From RH-AL1 sp965277735 (GTDB taxonomy: Bacteria > Pseudomonadota > Alphaproteobacteria > Rhizobiales > Beijerinckiaceae): 64,000 nt of DNA. Positions 1 to 8,549 of the stretch are shown here, piece by piece (position 1 is the stretch's first letter; the number at the start of each line of letters is the position of its first letter). Both the position numbers and the translations under genes were made by a program. The notes beneath the pieces were generated by a model. The model had not been told where the DNA came from, searched no databases, and worked only from the letters and a program-made list of their open reading frames with translations. The DNA lies in contig CBDIDO010000002.1 in the NCBI GenBank assembly GCA_965277735.1, positions 372,001-436,000 on the forward strand, written 5' to 3'.

Positions 1-2
1 GC

Positions 3-608
3 TCGGAGTGGGAGATCACGGCGCCGTTCAGCTTCGTGCACCTCTACCTGCCGGCCGCAGAGCTCAGCCGCGCCTTCGCCGAAACCTTCGATCGCGACGC
101 GCGGATGCTCGACGTGGCCGAGGTCACCTTCGCGCAGGCGCCGCGGCTTGCGGCCGTCCTTCGGTCCATCGCCGGGGCGATCGAGACCAGCGACCCGCTG
201 ACGGCCGAGGCCGCGATGACCGAGATGATCGCGCTGTTCCTCGCCGACCCCCGCTGGGGCGGCCTGCGTCGGCGCGCGCTGACGGGCGGCCTCGCGCCGC
301 ACGTCGGACGACGGATTGCCGAGCACGTCGAGGCGCATCTGCACGAGACGATCCGCCTCGCCGATCTGGCGGCCGTGGCGGAACTGAGCCCGTTTCATCT
401 CCAACGATCGTTTCGCGCCAGCCGGGGCGTATCGCCGCAAAGTTTCATCGCGCATCGCCGCGTCGAACGGGCCAAGGCGCTGCTGCGCGGACGCGACCCG
501 ATCGCCACCGTCGCCTTCGCCTGCGGCTTCAGCAGCCAGAGCCATTTGACCCGCGTCTTCCGCGCCGCGACCGGCCTGACGCCGGCCGCCTATCGAGGGC
601 TCTCGTGA
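3..608 (+). CDS. AraC-family transcriptional regulator (5' end outside window)
   Basis: The reading frame is open from the left edge, so the N-terminus is missing; about 201 residues are visible. The last 100 residues form an AraC/XylS DNA-binding domain: a first helix-turn-helix around IRLADLAAVAELSPFHLQRS and a second around IATVAFACGFSSQSHLTRVF, ending with the typical GLTPAAYR. The upstream part would be a sensory domain, but too little is visible to name its ligand. The gene ends 13 bases before the convergent ABC-F gene. Family assignment is firm; the regulon is unknown. Confidence 0.9.
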   Translation, partial: SEWEITAPFSFVHLYLPAAELSRAFAETFDRDARMLDVAEVTFAQAPRLAAVLRSIAGAIETSDPLTAEAAMTEMIALFLADPRWGGLRRRALTGGLAPHVGRRIAEHVEAHLHETIRLADLAAVAELSPFHLQRSFRASRGVSPQSFIAHRRVERAKALLRGRDPIATVAFACGFSSQSHLTRVFRAATGLTPAAYRGLS

Positions 609-621
609 GCCGCCTTCGACA

Positions 622-2244
622 TCACCCCCGCAGCCCCGGCGCCTCCTGCCCCGTGCGCGCGACATATTCGGTGTAGCCGCCGCCATAGGCGTGGATGCCG
701 TCCGGCGTCAGCTCGAGCAGGCGGTTCGACAGCGCGGCGAGGAAGTGCCGGTCGTGCGAGACGAAAAGCATCGTGCCCTCGTAGCGCTCGAGCGCCTTGA
801 TCAGCATCTCCTTGGTCGCGATGTCGAGATGATTGGTCGGCTCGTCGAGCACCAGGAAGTTCGGTGGATCGAACAGCATTTTCGCCATCACGAGCCGCGC
901 CTTCTCGCCGCCGGAGAGCACGCGGCAGCGCTTTTCGACATCGTCGCCGGAGAAGCCGAAGCAGCCGGCGAGCGCCCGCAACGAGCCCTGCCCGGCCTGC
1001 GGGAAAGAGGCCTCGAGATCCTCGAAGATGGTCGACTCGCCGTCGATCAGCTCCATCGAGTGCTGCGCGAAATAGCCGAGCTTGACGCTGGCGCCGAGCG
1101 CCACCGTGCCGGCGTCCGGCGCCGTGGTGGCGGTGACGAGCTTCAGCAGCGTCGACTTGCCGGCGCCGTTGACACCCATGATGCACCAGCGCTCCTTGCG
1201 CTGCACGGAGAAGTCGAGGCTCTCGTAGATCGTGCGGCTGCCGTAGCGCTTGTCGACGCGCTTCAGCGCGACGACGTCGTCGCCCGAGCGCGGCGCCGGC
1301 GGAAAGTCGAACGTCACCGTCTGGCGTCGTCGTGGCGGCTCGACGCGCTCGATCTTGTCGAGCTTCTTCACCCGGCTCTGCACTTGCGCGGCATGCGACG
1401 CACGCGCCTTGAAGCGCTCGATGAACTTGATCTCCTTCGCCAGCATCGCCTGCTGGCGCTCGAATTGCGCCTGCTGCTGCGATTCCGACATCGCGCGCTG
1501 CTGCTCGTAGAAGCCGTAGTCGCCGGAATAGGTGGTGAGCGAACCACCATCGATCTCGACGATCTTGCCGACGATGCGGTTCATGAACTCGCGATCGTGC
1601 GAGGTCATCAAGAGCGCGCCGTCGAAGCCCTTCAGGAATGCCTCAAGCCAGATCAGGCTCTCGAGATCGAGATGGTTCGACGGCTCGTCGAGCAGCATCA
1701 CGTCGGGCGCCATCAAGAGGATGCGGGCGAGCGCGACGCGCATCTTCCAGCCGCCGGAGAGGTTGCCGACGTCGCCGTCGATCATCCCCTGGGAAAACCC
1801 GAGGCCGGCGAGCACCTCCTGCGCGCGGCCCTCGAGCGAATAGCCGTCGAGCTCCTCGAAGCGAGCCTGCACCTCGCCGTAGCGCGCGACGAGCGCGTCC
1901 ATCTCGTCCGCACGCGCGGGATCGGCAAACGCCGCCTCGATCTCCTTCAGCTCCACCGCCACCGCGCCGAGCGGGCCTGCGCCGTCCATCGTCTCGGCGA
2001 GCACGCTGCGGCCGACCATCTCGCCGACATCCTGGCTGAAATAGCCGATGGTGATGCCGCGGTCGGTCGAGACCTGGCCCTCGTCGGGCGGCTCCTCGCC
2101 CTTGATCATCCGGAACAAGGTGGTCTTGCCGGCGCCGTTCGGGCCGACCAGCCCGATCTTCTCGCCCTTGTTGAGCGCGGCGGACGCTTCGATGAAGAGG
2201 ATCTGCTTGCCGTTCTGCTTGCCGATCTTGTCGAGGCGGATCAT
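622..2244 (-). CDS. ABC-F family ATPase (ribosome-associated type)
   Basis: This 540-residue protein has two ABC ATPase domains in tandem and no membrane segment, the ABC-F pattern; such proteins act on ribosomes rather than in transport. Domain 1 shows Walker A GPNGAGKTT near residue 35, signature LSGGWKMR and Walker B with DEPSNHLD. Domain 2 shows GVNGAGKST near 360, LSGGEKAR and DEPTNHLD. The linker (about 240-310) is charged and helical, as expected for the P-site tRNA interaction motif. It looks closest to the Uup/YbiT type, but the exact subfamily was not resolved. The start has only a weak ribosome binding site. It stands alone between two regulators. Confidence 0.93.
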   Translation of the reverse strand: MIRLDKIGKQNGKQILFIEASAALNKGEKIGLVGPNGAGKTTLFRMIKGEEPPDEGQVSTDRGITIGYFSQDVGEMVGRSVLAETMDGAGPLGAVAVELKEIEAAFADPARADEMDALVARYGEVQARFEELDGYSLEGRAQEVLAGLGFSQGMIDGDVGNLSGGWKMRVALARILLMAPDVMLLDEPSNHLDLESLIWLEAFLKGFDGALLMTSHDREFMNRIVGKIVEIDGGSLTTYSGDYGFYEQQRAMSESQQQAQFERQQAMLAKEIKFIERFKARASHAAQVQSRVKKLDKIERVEPPRRRQTVTFDFPPAPRSGDDVVALKRVDKRYGSRTIYESLDFSVQRKERWCIMGVNGAGKSTLLKLVTATTAPDAGTVALGASVKLGYFAQHSMELIDGESTIFEDLEASFPQAGQGSLRALAGCFGFSGDDVEKRCRVLSGGEKARLVMAKMLFDPPNFLVLDEPTNHLDIATKEMLIKALERYEGTMLFVSHDRHFLAALSNRLLELTPDGIHAYGGGYTEYVARTGQEAPGLRG

Positions 2245-2310
2245 GGGTCAGGGCGCACCAGGGAAAGACCCCGGGGCCTTAGGGCATGTTGCGCTGCGGT
2301 GGAAGGGACC

Positions 2311-3459
2311 TCAGTCGCGCCCACCCGCCGACACCGGCCCGAACGGCCCGGCGACGCCGGCCATCAGTTTCACGAGGTCGGCCTGCCGCGTGGCGCCGGT
2401 CTTGCCGAAGATCGCCTTCAGGTGCGAGCGGACCGTCCCCTCGGCGATCCCGAGAACGCCGGCGACCTCCGTCACCCCGCCGACCTCCACCGAGGCCGCG
2501 AGGATCGCCATCTCGCGGCGCGTGAGGCCGTGCAGCAAGGCCAAAGCCTGCGCGCCCCGCGTCTCCTCGAACTCGGCCTCCTTCAGGCACACCGCCGCGA
2601 CAGCCTCGTTGGGCGACCCCATGACGCGGCGGCGGCCCGCGCTGAGCGGCATGATCGTCGCCACGAACTTGCGATCGGAAGGCGTCCTCACCGCGATCGC
2701 GCGCCCCGTGGCACCGAGTGCCGCGTCCCCCTGGGCGGCGCGTTCGAGGGCCTGGGCCAGCGCGGCGGCGGCGGCCTTGTCGGAGAGCACCAATCTTCCG
2801 TTCACGGACCGCGCCACATCGGTCCCGCCGAGCAATTCCGATCCCCGCGCGTTGGAATGGAGGATGGCTCCAGTCGACGTGAGCAGGAAGACGGCGGCCA
2901 CGAGCTGATCGAGCGTGTCGGCGAGGGTCGACGCCACCATTTTCTGGTGCTCGAAGAGCCGCGCGATCTTCAGCGCCCGCTGCGCATGCGGCATGACGAG
3001 CTGGAGCTTGCGGCGGAGCGCCTCGTCGGCAAAGCCTTGCTCTGAGTTGCGCTGCGCCGAGAGCACGGTGAAGCACGTCGCCGTCTGCTCGAGGATCGCG
3101 ACGGCGATATCGACGATGCCCCGCTCCGCGAGAAACTCACGGGAGAAGCGGGTCGCCGAATACTCCTCCGGCGTCATGAAGTCGGTCGTGATGATCGTGT
3201 CGCCGGCCCTGACGCGATAGGCCATCGCGAGCCGGGTCGGGTTGATCAGCATGAAGGATTCGACGTAACGCGGCGCCCACGCTTGCCACTCTACGGAGGC
3301 GTAGAACCGGCTTGCCGCCGGATCCAGGGTGTTCTCGGTCACCAGCAAGGTTTGGATCGTGTCGAAATACGCGTTGAGTTGTCCGAGCACGCTATCCCAA
3401 AGGGTGGGATCGAGCGCCGCGTCGTAGAGTGTACCAATGAGCGGTAAGAGCTGGTCCAT
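2311..3459 (-). CDS. LuxR-family transcriptional regulator
   Basis: The protein is 382 residues from an ATG preceded by an AAAAGG-like site; a longer reading from a TTG at 3507 is less likely. The C-terminus (about 310-370) is a LuxR/FixJ helix-turn-helix, with LTRREMAILAA and the recognition stretch IAEGTVRSHLKAIFGKTG. The first 300 residues have no recognised domain; a PAS-like segment around 200-290 is possible. Its start (MDQLLPLIGTLYDAALDP) and end resemble the decayed copy just upstream at 3524-3728, so the two form an old tandem duplication. Ligand and targets are unknown. Confidence 0.85.
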   Translation of the reverse strand: MDQLLPLIGTLYDAALDPTLWDSVLGQLNAYFDTIQTLLVTENTLDPAASRFYASVEWQAWAPRYVESFMLINPTRLAMAYRVRAGDTIITTDFMTPEEYSATRFSREFLAERGIVDIAVAILEQTATCFTVLSAQRNSEQGFADEALRRKLQLVMPHAQRALKIARLFEHQKMVASTLADTLDQLVAAVFLLTSTGAILHSNARGSELLGGTDVARSVNGRLVLSDKAAAAALAQALERAAQGDAALGATGRAIAVRTPSDRKFVATIMPLSAGRRRVMGSPNEAVAAVCLKEAEFEETRGAQALALLHGLTRREMAILAASVEVGGVTEVAGVLGIAEGTVRSHLKAIFGKTGATRQADLVKLMAGVAGPFGPVSAGGRD

Positions 3460-3523
3460 TCCAAGCCTTTTGGGCGCCGGTACCTCGAGCATCACGCGAT
3501 GGCTCAAGCACCAACGTCCTGTT

Positions 3524-3728
3524 TCAGCCGCTTCGCCTGAACGGGCTGATCAGGCCCGACACCAGCCCGACGAGGTCCGCCTGCCGACGTGTCTGCGTTT
3601 TTGAAAACAGGGCCTTCAGGTGCGTCTGGACGGTCGCCCGCGAGATGTGAAGCATCACCCCAGCCATCGGGTTGCAGCGCCGCCTCGTTGATCATCCCGA
3701 TCAAGCGAGACAAACGTTCGTCGCTCAT
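3524..3728 (-). pseudogene. Decayed LuxR-family regulator with large internal deletion
   Basis: The ATG at 3728 has a good ribosome binding site (AGGGA five bases upstream) and encodes MSDERLSRLIGMINEAALQP, which matches the N-terminus of the intact LuxR gene next door. About 25 codons in, the frame changes and the sequence reads as the end of a LuxR helix-turn-helix (ISRATVQTHLKALFSKT, then RRQADLVGLVSGLI) up to a TGA at 3524-3526. The whole middle, some 300 codons by comparison with the neighbour, is missing and the two ends are out of frame (205 bases). This is the remnant of a tandem paralogue. Confidence 0.8.
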
Positions 3729-3950
3729 GCGGGTCCCTTGGGGATATCGGCTTCCGAAATCCTCGACCGCATATCGATCCAAGTTTCGTTGCAATACGAA
3801 AGCGTTGCATGGGGGGGTCATCGGCGCTTCACCAATTTGGGGGAGGCCGGGCAATCCTAGCGCCGGCCGCGTCTTCGAGACAGGTCGACGTTCGCACCGC
3901 CTCGGGCTGCTGCTTTTCGCCCGCTTGCATCCGCCGCCTGCGGATCGTTG

Positions 3951-4592
3951 GTGGCGCGCGTGACCCCGCCCGAAACCCTCGCCTCCCTCGCCGCCGACAT
4001 CCGCGCCTGTCGCGTGTGCCGCGACGCGCCGTTCCTCGGGCCGGTGCTGCCGCAGGAGCCGCGGCCGATCCTGCGGGTGGACAAGAGGGCGAAAATCCTG
4101 ATCGCCAGCCAGGCGCCGGGCATCCGCGCGCACAACGGCGACAAGCCGTTCCTCGATCCCTCCGGCGACCGGCTGCGCGACTGGCTCGGGCTCGATCACG
4201 AGCGTTTCTACGACGGCTCGAAAATCCTCATCGCGCCGATGGGCTTCTGCTTCCCCGGCCACACGGCCGACAAGGGCGATCTGCCGCCGCGCAAGGAATG
4301 TGCCCGCATCTGGCACGACCGGCTCTTCGCGGCGATGCCGCAGGTCGAGCTGGTGCTGGCGATCGGCCGCTACGCGCAGCTCTACCATTTCCGCCGCCTC
4401 GGCCGGCCGCTGCCGGCCGGGCTGACGCTCGACACTCTGGTGCGCGACTGGCGCGCTTATGCCGGCGGCGCGCCGACGATCATGGCGCTGCCGCACCCCT
4501 CCTGGCGCAACAACGCCTGGCTGAAGCGCAACCCGTGGTTTGCTGAGGATGTGCTGCCGGCGCTGCGGGCGGCGGTGGCGGAGCGGATGTGA
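3951..4592 (+). CDS. Uracil-DNA glycosylase superfamily protein
   Basis: About 213 residues. The fold family is suggested by SQAPGIRAHNGDKPFLDPSG (motif A region, after a predicted strand) and PHPSWRNN near the C-terminus (motif B). Cysteines at about 20 and 23 (CRVC), plus MGFCFPG and KECARIW, could hold an iron-sulphur cluster as in families 4 and 5 of the superfamily. The usual acidic catalytic residue after APG is not evident, so enzyme activity is uncertain. Starts at TTG 3948, GTG 3951 or GTG 3960 are all possible and none has a strong ribosome binding site. Confidence 0.75.
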   Translation: MARVTPPETLASLAADIRACRVCRDAPFLGPVLPQEPRPILRVDKRAKILIASQAPGIRAHNGDKPFLDPSGDRLRDWLGLDHERFYDGSKILIAPMGFCFPGHTADKGDLPPRKECARIWHDRLFAAMPQVELVLAIGRYAQLYHFRRLGRPLPAGLTLDTLVRDWRAYAGGAPTIMALPHPSWRNNAWLKRNPWFAEDVLPALRAAVAERM

Positions 4593-4620
4593 GGGGTCGC
4601 GGTGACTCGGTGCCGGGCTC

Positions 4621-4723
4621 CGTCATTGCGAGCCGAAGGCGAAGCAACCCAGGGGTTGCACGACTCGAAACCTCAAGGCTTCCATCTGCCACCCTGGGTT
4701 GCTTCGCTCCGCTCGCAATGACG
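4621..4723. repeat. Intergenic palindromic repeat (REP-like)
   Basis: Two arms, 4621-4654 and 4692-4723, are near-perfect inverted copies of each other: CGTCATTGCGAG...GAAGCAACCCAGGG on the left and its complement on the right, around a 37-base loop. The CGTCATTGCGAG...GAAGCAA core matches a palindromic repeat I know to be widespread in intergenic DNA of alphaproteobacteria and other bacteria. It lies between the UDG-family gene and the caspase-fold gene and could fold as a hairpin at the 3' end of the upstream mRNA. Confidence 0.8.
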
Positions 4724-4794
4724 GCATCTTCTACAAAGCCCAACAAGACGAGCCGCGCCCCACAAACGCGCGGTTTCCCCCTCACTGCCCACGC

Positions 4795-7224
4795 ATGCAC
4801 CGACTCCTCCTCGGGCTCGCCGGCCTCCTGGCGCTCGTCCTCGCCGCTGCGCCCGTGGCGGCGGCGCCGCGGCTGGCGCTCGTCGTCGGCAATGCCGCCT
4901 ATCCCGGCCGGCCGCTCGCCACCGCGGCCGCCGATGCCGGCCTCGTCGCGCAGGCGCTGGCGCAGGCGGGCTATGCCGTCACCGCGGCGCGCGACCTCGA
5001 CGGCAAGGGCCTGCGCATGGCCTTCCGCGCCTTCGCCGACACCGCGCGCGACGCAGGACCTGACGCGACGATCTTGGTCTATCTCGCCGGCTACGGCGTG
5101 CAGTACGACGGTAACAATTACATGGTGCCGGTCGATGCCGCGCTCGCGCACGACGACGACGTGCCGCTGCGCTGCGCCGATCTCGACGACCTGTTGCGCG
5201 CGCTTGCCGCGGCGCCGGCGCAGGCGCGCCTCCTGCTCTACGATCTCGCGCGCGACAGCCCGCTCGCGGCGACCGACGAGATGCCGCTGGCGCCGGGCCT
5301 CGCGCTGGCGAGCCCGCCCAAGGACACGCTGGTCGGCTTCGCCGCCGCGCCCGGCATGGTCGCGCCGCGAGCGCTGCTGCCGTACGGGCCCTACGCCCGC
5401 GCGCTCGCCGAGGGTCTCGGCACCTCGGGTTTGGGTGCCAGCGCGATGCTCGAGCGCCTGCGGCTGCGCGTCGCCACGCTGACCAACGGCGCGCAGATTC
5501 CCTGGAACGCCGGCACCCTGTCGGCCGACGCCACGCCAATCTCCGCGCTCGATCGGCTGCCGGCGGGCACGCGTTCGCCGGACGTGGCCTTCGCCGCCGT
5601 GCTCGCCCGCGACAGCCTCGACGGCTACACCGATTTTCTGCGCGCGGTGCCGGACGGGCCGCTCGCGGCGCGGGTGCGCGTGCTGCTCGCCCTGCGTCGC
5701 GAGGCGACGATGTGGCGCGCGGTGGCCAGTGCCGATGACCCGCGCGCCGCCTGGACCTACATGCGCCGCTACCCGCGCGGCCCGCATCGCTTCGACGCGC
5801 GGCGCCGGCTCGCCGCGCTTAAGGCGCAGCTCGAGCCGCCGCCGCGTTTCGATCCCGTCGTCTTCCCCGAGGCGCCGCCGCCGAACGCGGGCGAGCTCGC
5901 CCTCGTCGCGCATCCGCGCGAGGCGCAGCGCGGGCTGCCGCCGATCCCCGCGCCGCCCGAGGCGCTGCTGCCGCCGGCGAATCCTGCTTATTATGGCGAC
6001 CTGGCAATGCCGACGCCGGCGCCGCGCGACCTGCTGCCGGTCGCGAGCCCGCTGCCGCAGGATCGCGCGATCGAGCCGGGCAAGATCACGCAGGCCGGCC
6101 CAACGGGCGAAACAACCAGCGAGACGTATGTCGCGCCCAACGGCGCCAGCACGCTGACGCTGTCCGACGAGAAGGGGCCGTTCCTGATCTTCGCGACGCG
6201 GGTCGACAGCACCGGCACACGCGTCACCACCGAGACCGGGCCGAAGGGCGACGTGAAGGGCGACGTGAAGTCGCGCACGACGACGACGCATGCCGGCGAC
6301 GCGACGACCATCGTCCTCGCCGACGCAGCTGGCAGCGCCCTGTCGAAGATCGTCGTGCGCGACGATCCCGACGGCAGCCGCACGACCCGCGTCACCGACG
6401 GCGACGGCATCGTGATCGCCGCCTGGCGCCGCGACGGCGCCGGCATCGTCGTCGCGAGCGAGACCTCGGGCGAGCCCTTGCGCCCGGCCCCGGCCCCCGC
6501 CGCGCCGGTCCCTCCCGCGCCGACCTCGCCGACAATCGCCGTCCCGATGGTGCCGAAGCCGCCGCTGCACGCGGCGCCCCCAGCGCAAGTGCCGGCGCCC
6601 GCCGCCGCCGCCCCTGCGCCGCCGGCCCCCACCGCGACGCCGGTCGCCCCAAAGCCGGCACCGGTCGCGCCACCACCGCTTGCGCCGGCACCGCCATCCC
6701 CTAAGAAGGCGCCGCTCTCGTCTCCGCCGGCGCCCGCGCCGACTCCTGCGCCGATCGCACCGCCCGTGATTGTTTCACCCCCGGCGCCGGCTCCCGCCCC
6801 AATGGCACCGCAACCGGCGCCCGCGGTCCCGCCGCCGGCCCAGCATCCCGTCCCAAGCGTGCCGCCCACCTCGGTGCCAGCCCCGATCGCGCCGCCCATC
6901 GCGCCGCCCCTGGCGATGCCGGCTCCCGTCCGCGTGGTGCCGCCGCCCCCGGTGGCGTCGCCAGCGCCGGCCCCTGCCCCGATAGTCCCGCCCGCGCCGG
7001 AGCCACCGCCGCCCCCGACCCCGCCGGCGGCCCCGCCGCGCGTGCCGCTGCCGCCGCCGCGCCCGGCCGACGCCAGGCCGCGCGAGCACGATCGCAAGCG
7101 CCACAAGCCAGCCGACAAGCCGACCCCCAAGCCGGCGGCCAAAGCGCACGCGAAACCGGCACCGCACCCGAGCAAGGCGCCCAAGAGCGCGCCACCGCAT
7201 CGTAAAGGGAAAGGCGCGCGCTAG
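4795..7224 (+). CDS. Secreted caspase-fold (peptidase C14) protein with lost catalytic dyad, Pro-rich tail
   Basis: This 809-residue protein begins with a clear signal peptide (MHRLLLGLAGLLALVLAAAP, then VAAAP), so export to the periplasm is likely. Residues about 24-240 match the caspase-like p20 fold (LALVVGNAAY; LVYLAGYGVQYDGNNYMVPVDA). Active members have GHG at the histidine and DACR at the cysteine; here these read GYG (Tyr100) and DLAR (Ala152), so peptidase activity is not expected. Residues about 560-760 are low-complexity Pro/Ala, followed by a basic Lys/Pro/His tail. A longer start at 4699 would run through the palindromic repeat and is rejected. Confidence 0.8.
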   Translation: MHRLLLGLAGLLALVLAAAPVAAAPRLALVVGNAAYPGRPLATAAADAGLVAQALAQAGYAVTAARDLDGKGLRMAFRAFADTARDAGPDATILVYLAGYGVQYDGNNYMVPVDAALAHDDDVPLRCADLDDLLRALAAAPAQARLLLYDLARDSPLAATDEMPLAPGLALASPPKDTLVGFAAAPGMVAPRALLPYGPYARALAEGLGTSGLGASAMLERLRLRVATLTNGAQIPWNAGTLSADATPISALDRLPAGTRSPDVAFAAVLARDSLDGYTDFLRAVPDGPLAARVRVLLALRREATMWRAVASADDPRAAWTYMRRYPRGPHRFDARRRLAALKAQLEPPPRFDPVVFPEAPPPNAGELALVAHPREAQRGLPPIPAPPEALLPPANPAYYGDLAMPTPAPRDLLPVASPLPQDRAIEPGKITQAGPTGETTSETYVAPNGASTLTLSDEKGPFLIFATRVDSTGTRVTTETGPKGDVKGDVKSRTTTTHAGDATTIVLADAAGSALSKIVVRDDPDGSRTTRVTDGDGIVIAAWRRDGAGIVVASETSGEPLRPAPAPAAPVPPAPTSPTIAVPMVPKPPLHAAPPAQVPAPAAAAPAPPAPTATPVAPKPAPVAPPPLAPAPPSPKKAPLSSPPAPAPTPAPIAPPVIVSPPAPAPAPMAPQPAPAVPPPAQHPVPSVPPTSVPAPIAPPIAPPLAMPAPVRVVPPPPVASPAPAPAPIVPPAPEPPPPPTPPAAPPRVPLPPPRPADARPREHDRKRHKPADKPTPKPAAKAHAKPAPHPSKAPKSAPPHRKGKGAR

Positions 7225-7365
7225 CTGCAGAGATTGCCGCTCAGACGTGCAGTGCGTTCAGTATTAAGGGCTTGGACATCTTGCTCTGCGAGGATTAATG
7301 TCATTGGGCAAGTGTTGCGCTGCCGCACCACTCAATGCCGCAGCGTCGCCGAGGAGCCCCGCCGA

Positions 7366-8529
7366 ATGGACCGGTCCGAGTCTGGCATCGAGGTTACGGG
7401 CGACAACCAATTCGGCCCCAACGCGAGCGCCGACACCGGTTTCGAGCCCAGCAGCCTGCGGATCCTGCGCCGGCCGACGCCCCCCGCGCCGCAGCCGTTC
7501 GAATCGCGACCGCGCCAGGGGCCCGTCTACGCCGCGCTCGACCTCGGCACAAACAATTGCCGCCTGCTCATCGCCCGCCGCCCGCTGCCGGGCCAGGACC
7601 CGGGCGACTTCCGAATCGTCGACAGCTTCTGCCGAATCGTGCGCCTCGGCGAAGGCGTCTCGCGGGAAGGCCGCCTCGCCGAGACCGCGATCGAGCGCAC
7701 AATCGCGGCGCTGCGCATCTGCCGCGACAAGATGCGCGCGCGCCACGTCGGCCGCGCCCGCCTCATCGCGACCGAAGCCTGCCGCGCCGCCGCCAACAGC
7801 GGCGACTTCCTGCAGCGCGTGCAGGAGTCGACCGGGCTGACGCTCGAGATCGTCGACCGCGAGACCGAAGCCATGCTGGCGACGGCCGGCTGCGCCAGCC
7901 TCGCCGACCCCGAGGCCGAGGGCGTCGTGCTGTTCGACATCGGCGGCGGCTCGTCCGAGATCGTCTGGCTCGACGGCGCGCGCGACAACGCCGGCCCGGA
8001 CACCGACGCCGCCCTGCGCGCCCGCGTGCGCGCCTGGGATTCGATGCACCTCGGCGTCGTCAGCCTCGCCGAAAAATTCGGCGGCCAGATCGTGACGCCG
8101 GAGATCTACGAGGCGATGGTCGCGTATGTGCTCGACGCGCTCGCGCCCTTCGCGGCGCAAGTGGCCAAGGCGCCGCGCGGCACCCGCTTCCACCTGCTCG
8201 GCACGTCCGGCACGGTGACGACGATCGCCGGCGTGCACCTCGGCCTGCCGCGCTACGACCGCTGCAAGGTCGACGGGCTCTGGATGAGCGAGGCCGACAT
8301 CGCCACCACCGTGGCCACACTGCGCGGGATGTCGTACGAGGAGCGCATGATGAACGGCTGCATCGGCGCCGAGCGTGCCGATCTCGTGCTCGCCGGCTGC
8401 GCGATCTTCGAGGCGATCCGCCGGACCTTCCCGGCCGAGCGCGTGCGTATCGCGGACCGCGGCCTGCGCGAGGGCATCCTCATGCAGCTGATGGCAGCCG
8501 ACCGGATGTGGTCGCACGACGGGTATTGA
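7366..8529 (+). CDS. Ppx/GppA family phosphatase
   Basis: A protein of 387 residues from an ATG with a GAGGAG site nine bases upstream. The ASKHA-fold Ppx/GppA domain starts near residue 50 with AALDLGTNNCRLLIA (phosphate loop), followed by EACRAAANS, the conserved VDRETEAMLA and the second phosphate loop VLFDIGGGSSEIVW. Family members hydrolyse polyphosphate or pppGpp; the short single-domain form here does not tell which. The N-terminal 45 residues are a disordered extension. It sits 20 bases upstream of rlmE, a pairing known from other alphaproteobacteria, and probably shares its transcript. Confidence 0.93.
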   Translation: MDRSESGIEVTGDNQFGPNASADTGFEPSSLRILRRPTPPAPQPFESRPRQGPVYAALDLGTNNCRLLIARRPLPGQDPGDFRIVDSFCRIVRLGEGVSREGRLAETAIERTIAALRICRDKMRARHVGRARLIATEACRAAANSGDFLQRVQESTGLTLEIVDRETEAMLATAGCASLADPEAEGVVLFDIGGGSSEIVWLDGARDNAGPDTDAALRARVRAWDSMHLGVVSLAEKFGGQIVTPEIYEAMVAYVLDALAPFAAQVAKAPRGTRFHLLGTSGTVTTIAGVHLGLPRYDRCKVDGLWMSEADIATTVATLRGMSYEERMMNGCIGAERADLVLAGCAIFEAIRRTFPAERVRIADRGLREGILMQLMAADRMWSHDGY

Positions 8530-8549
8530 TTCCAGATGGGTTGTGACTG

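Noticed and set aside
5991..7184. 397-codon Gly/Ala-rich frame on the minus strand
   Set aside because: It is the mirror of the Pro/Ala-rich coding strand of the caspase-fold gene; the composition explains its length and there is no start context.
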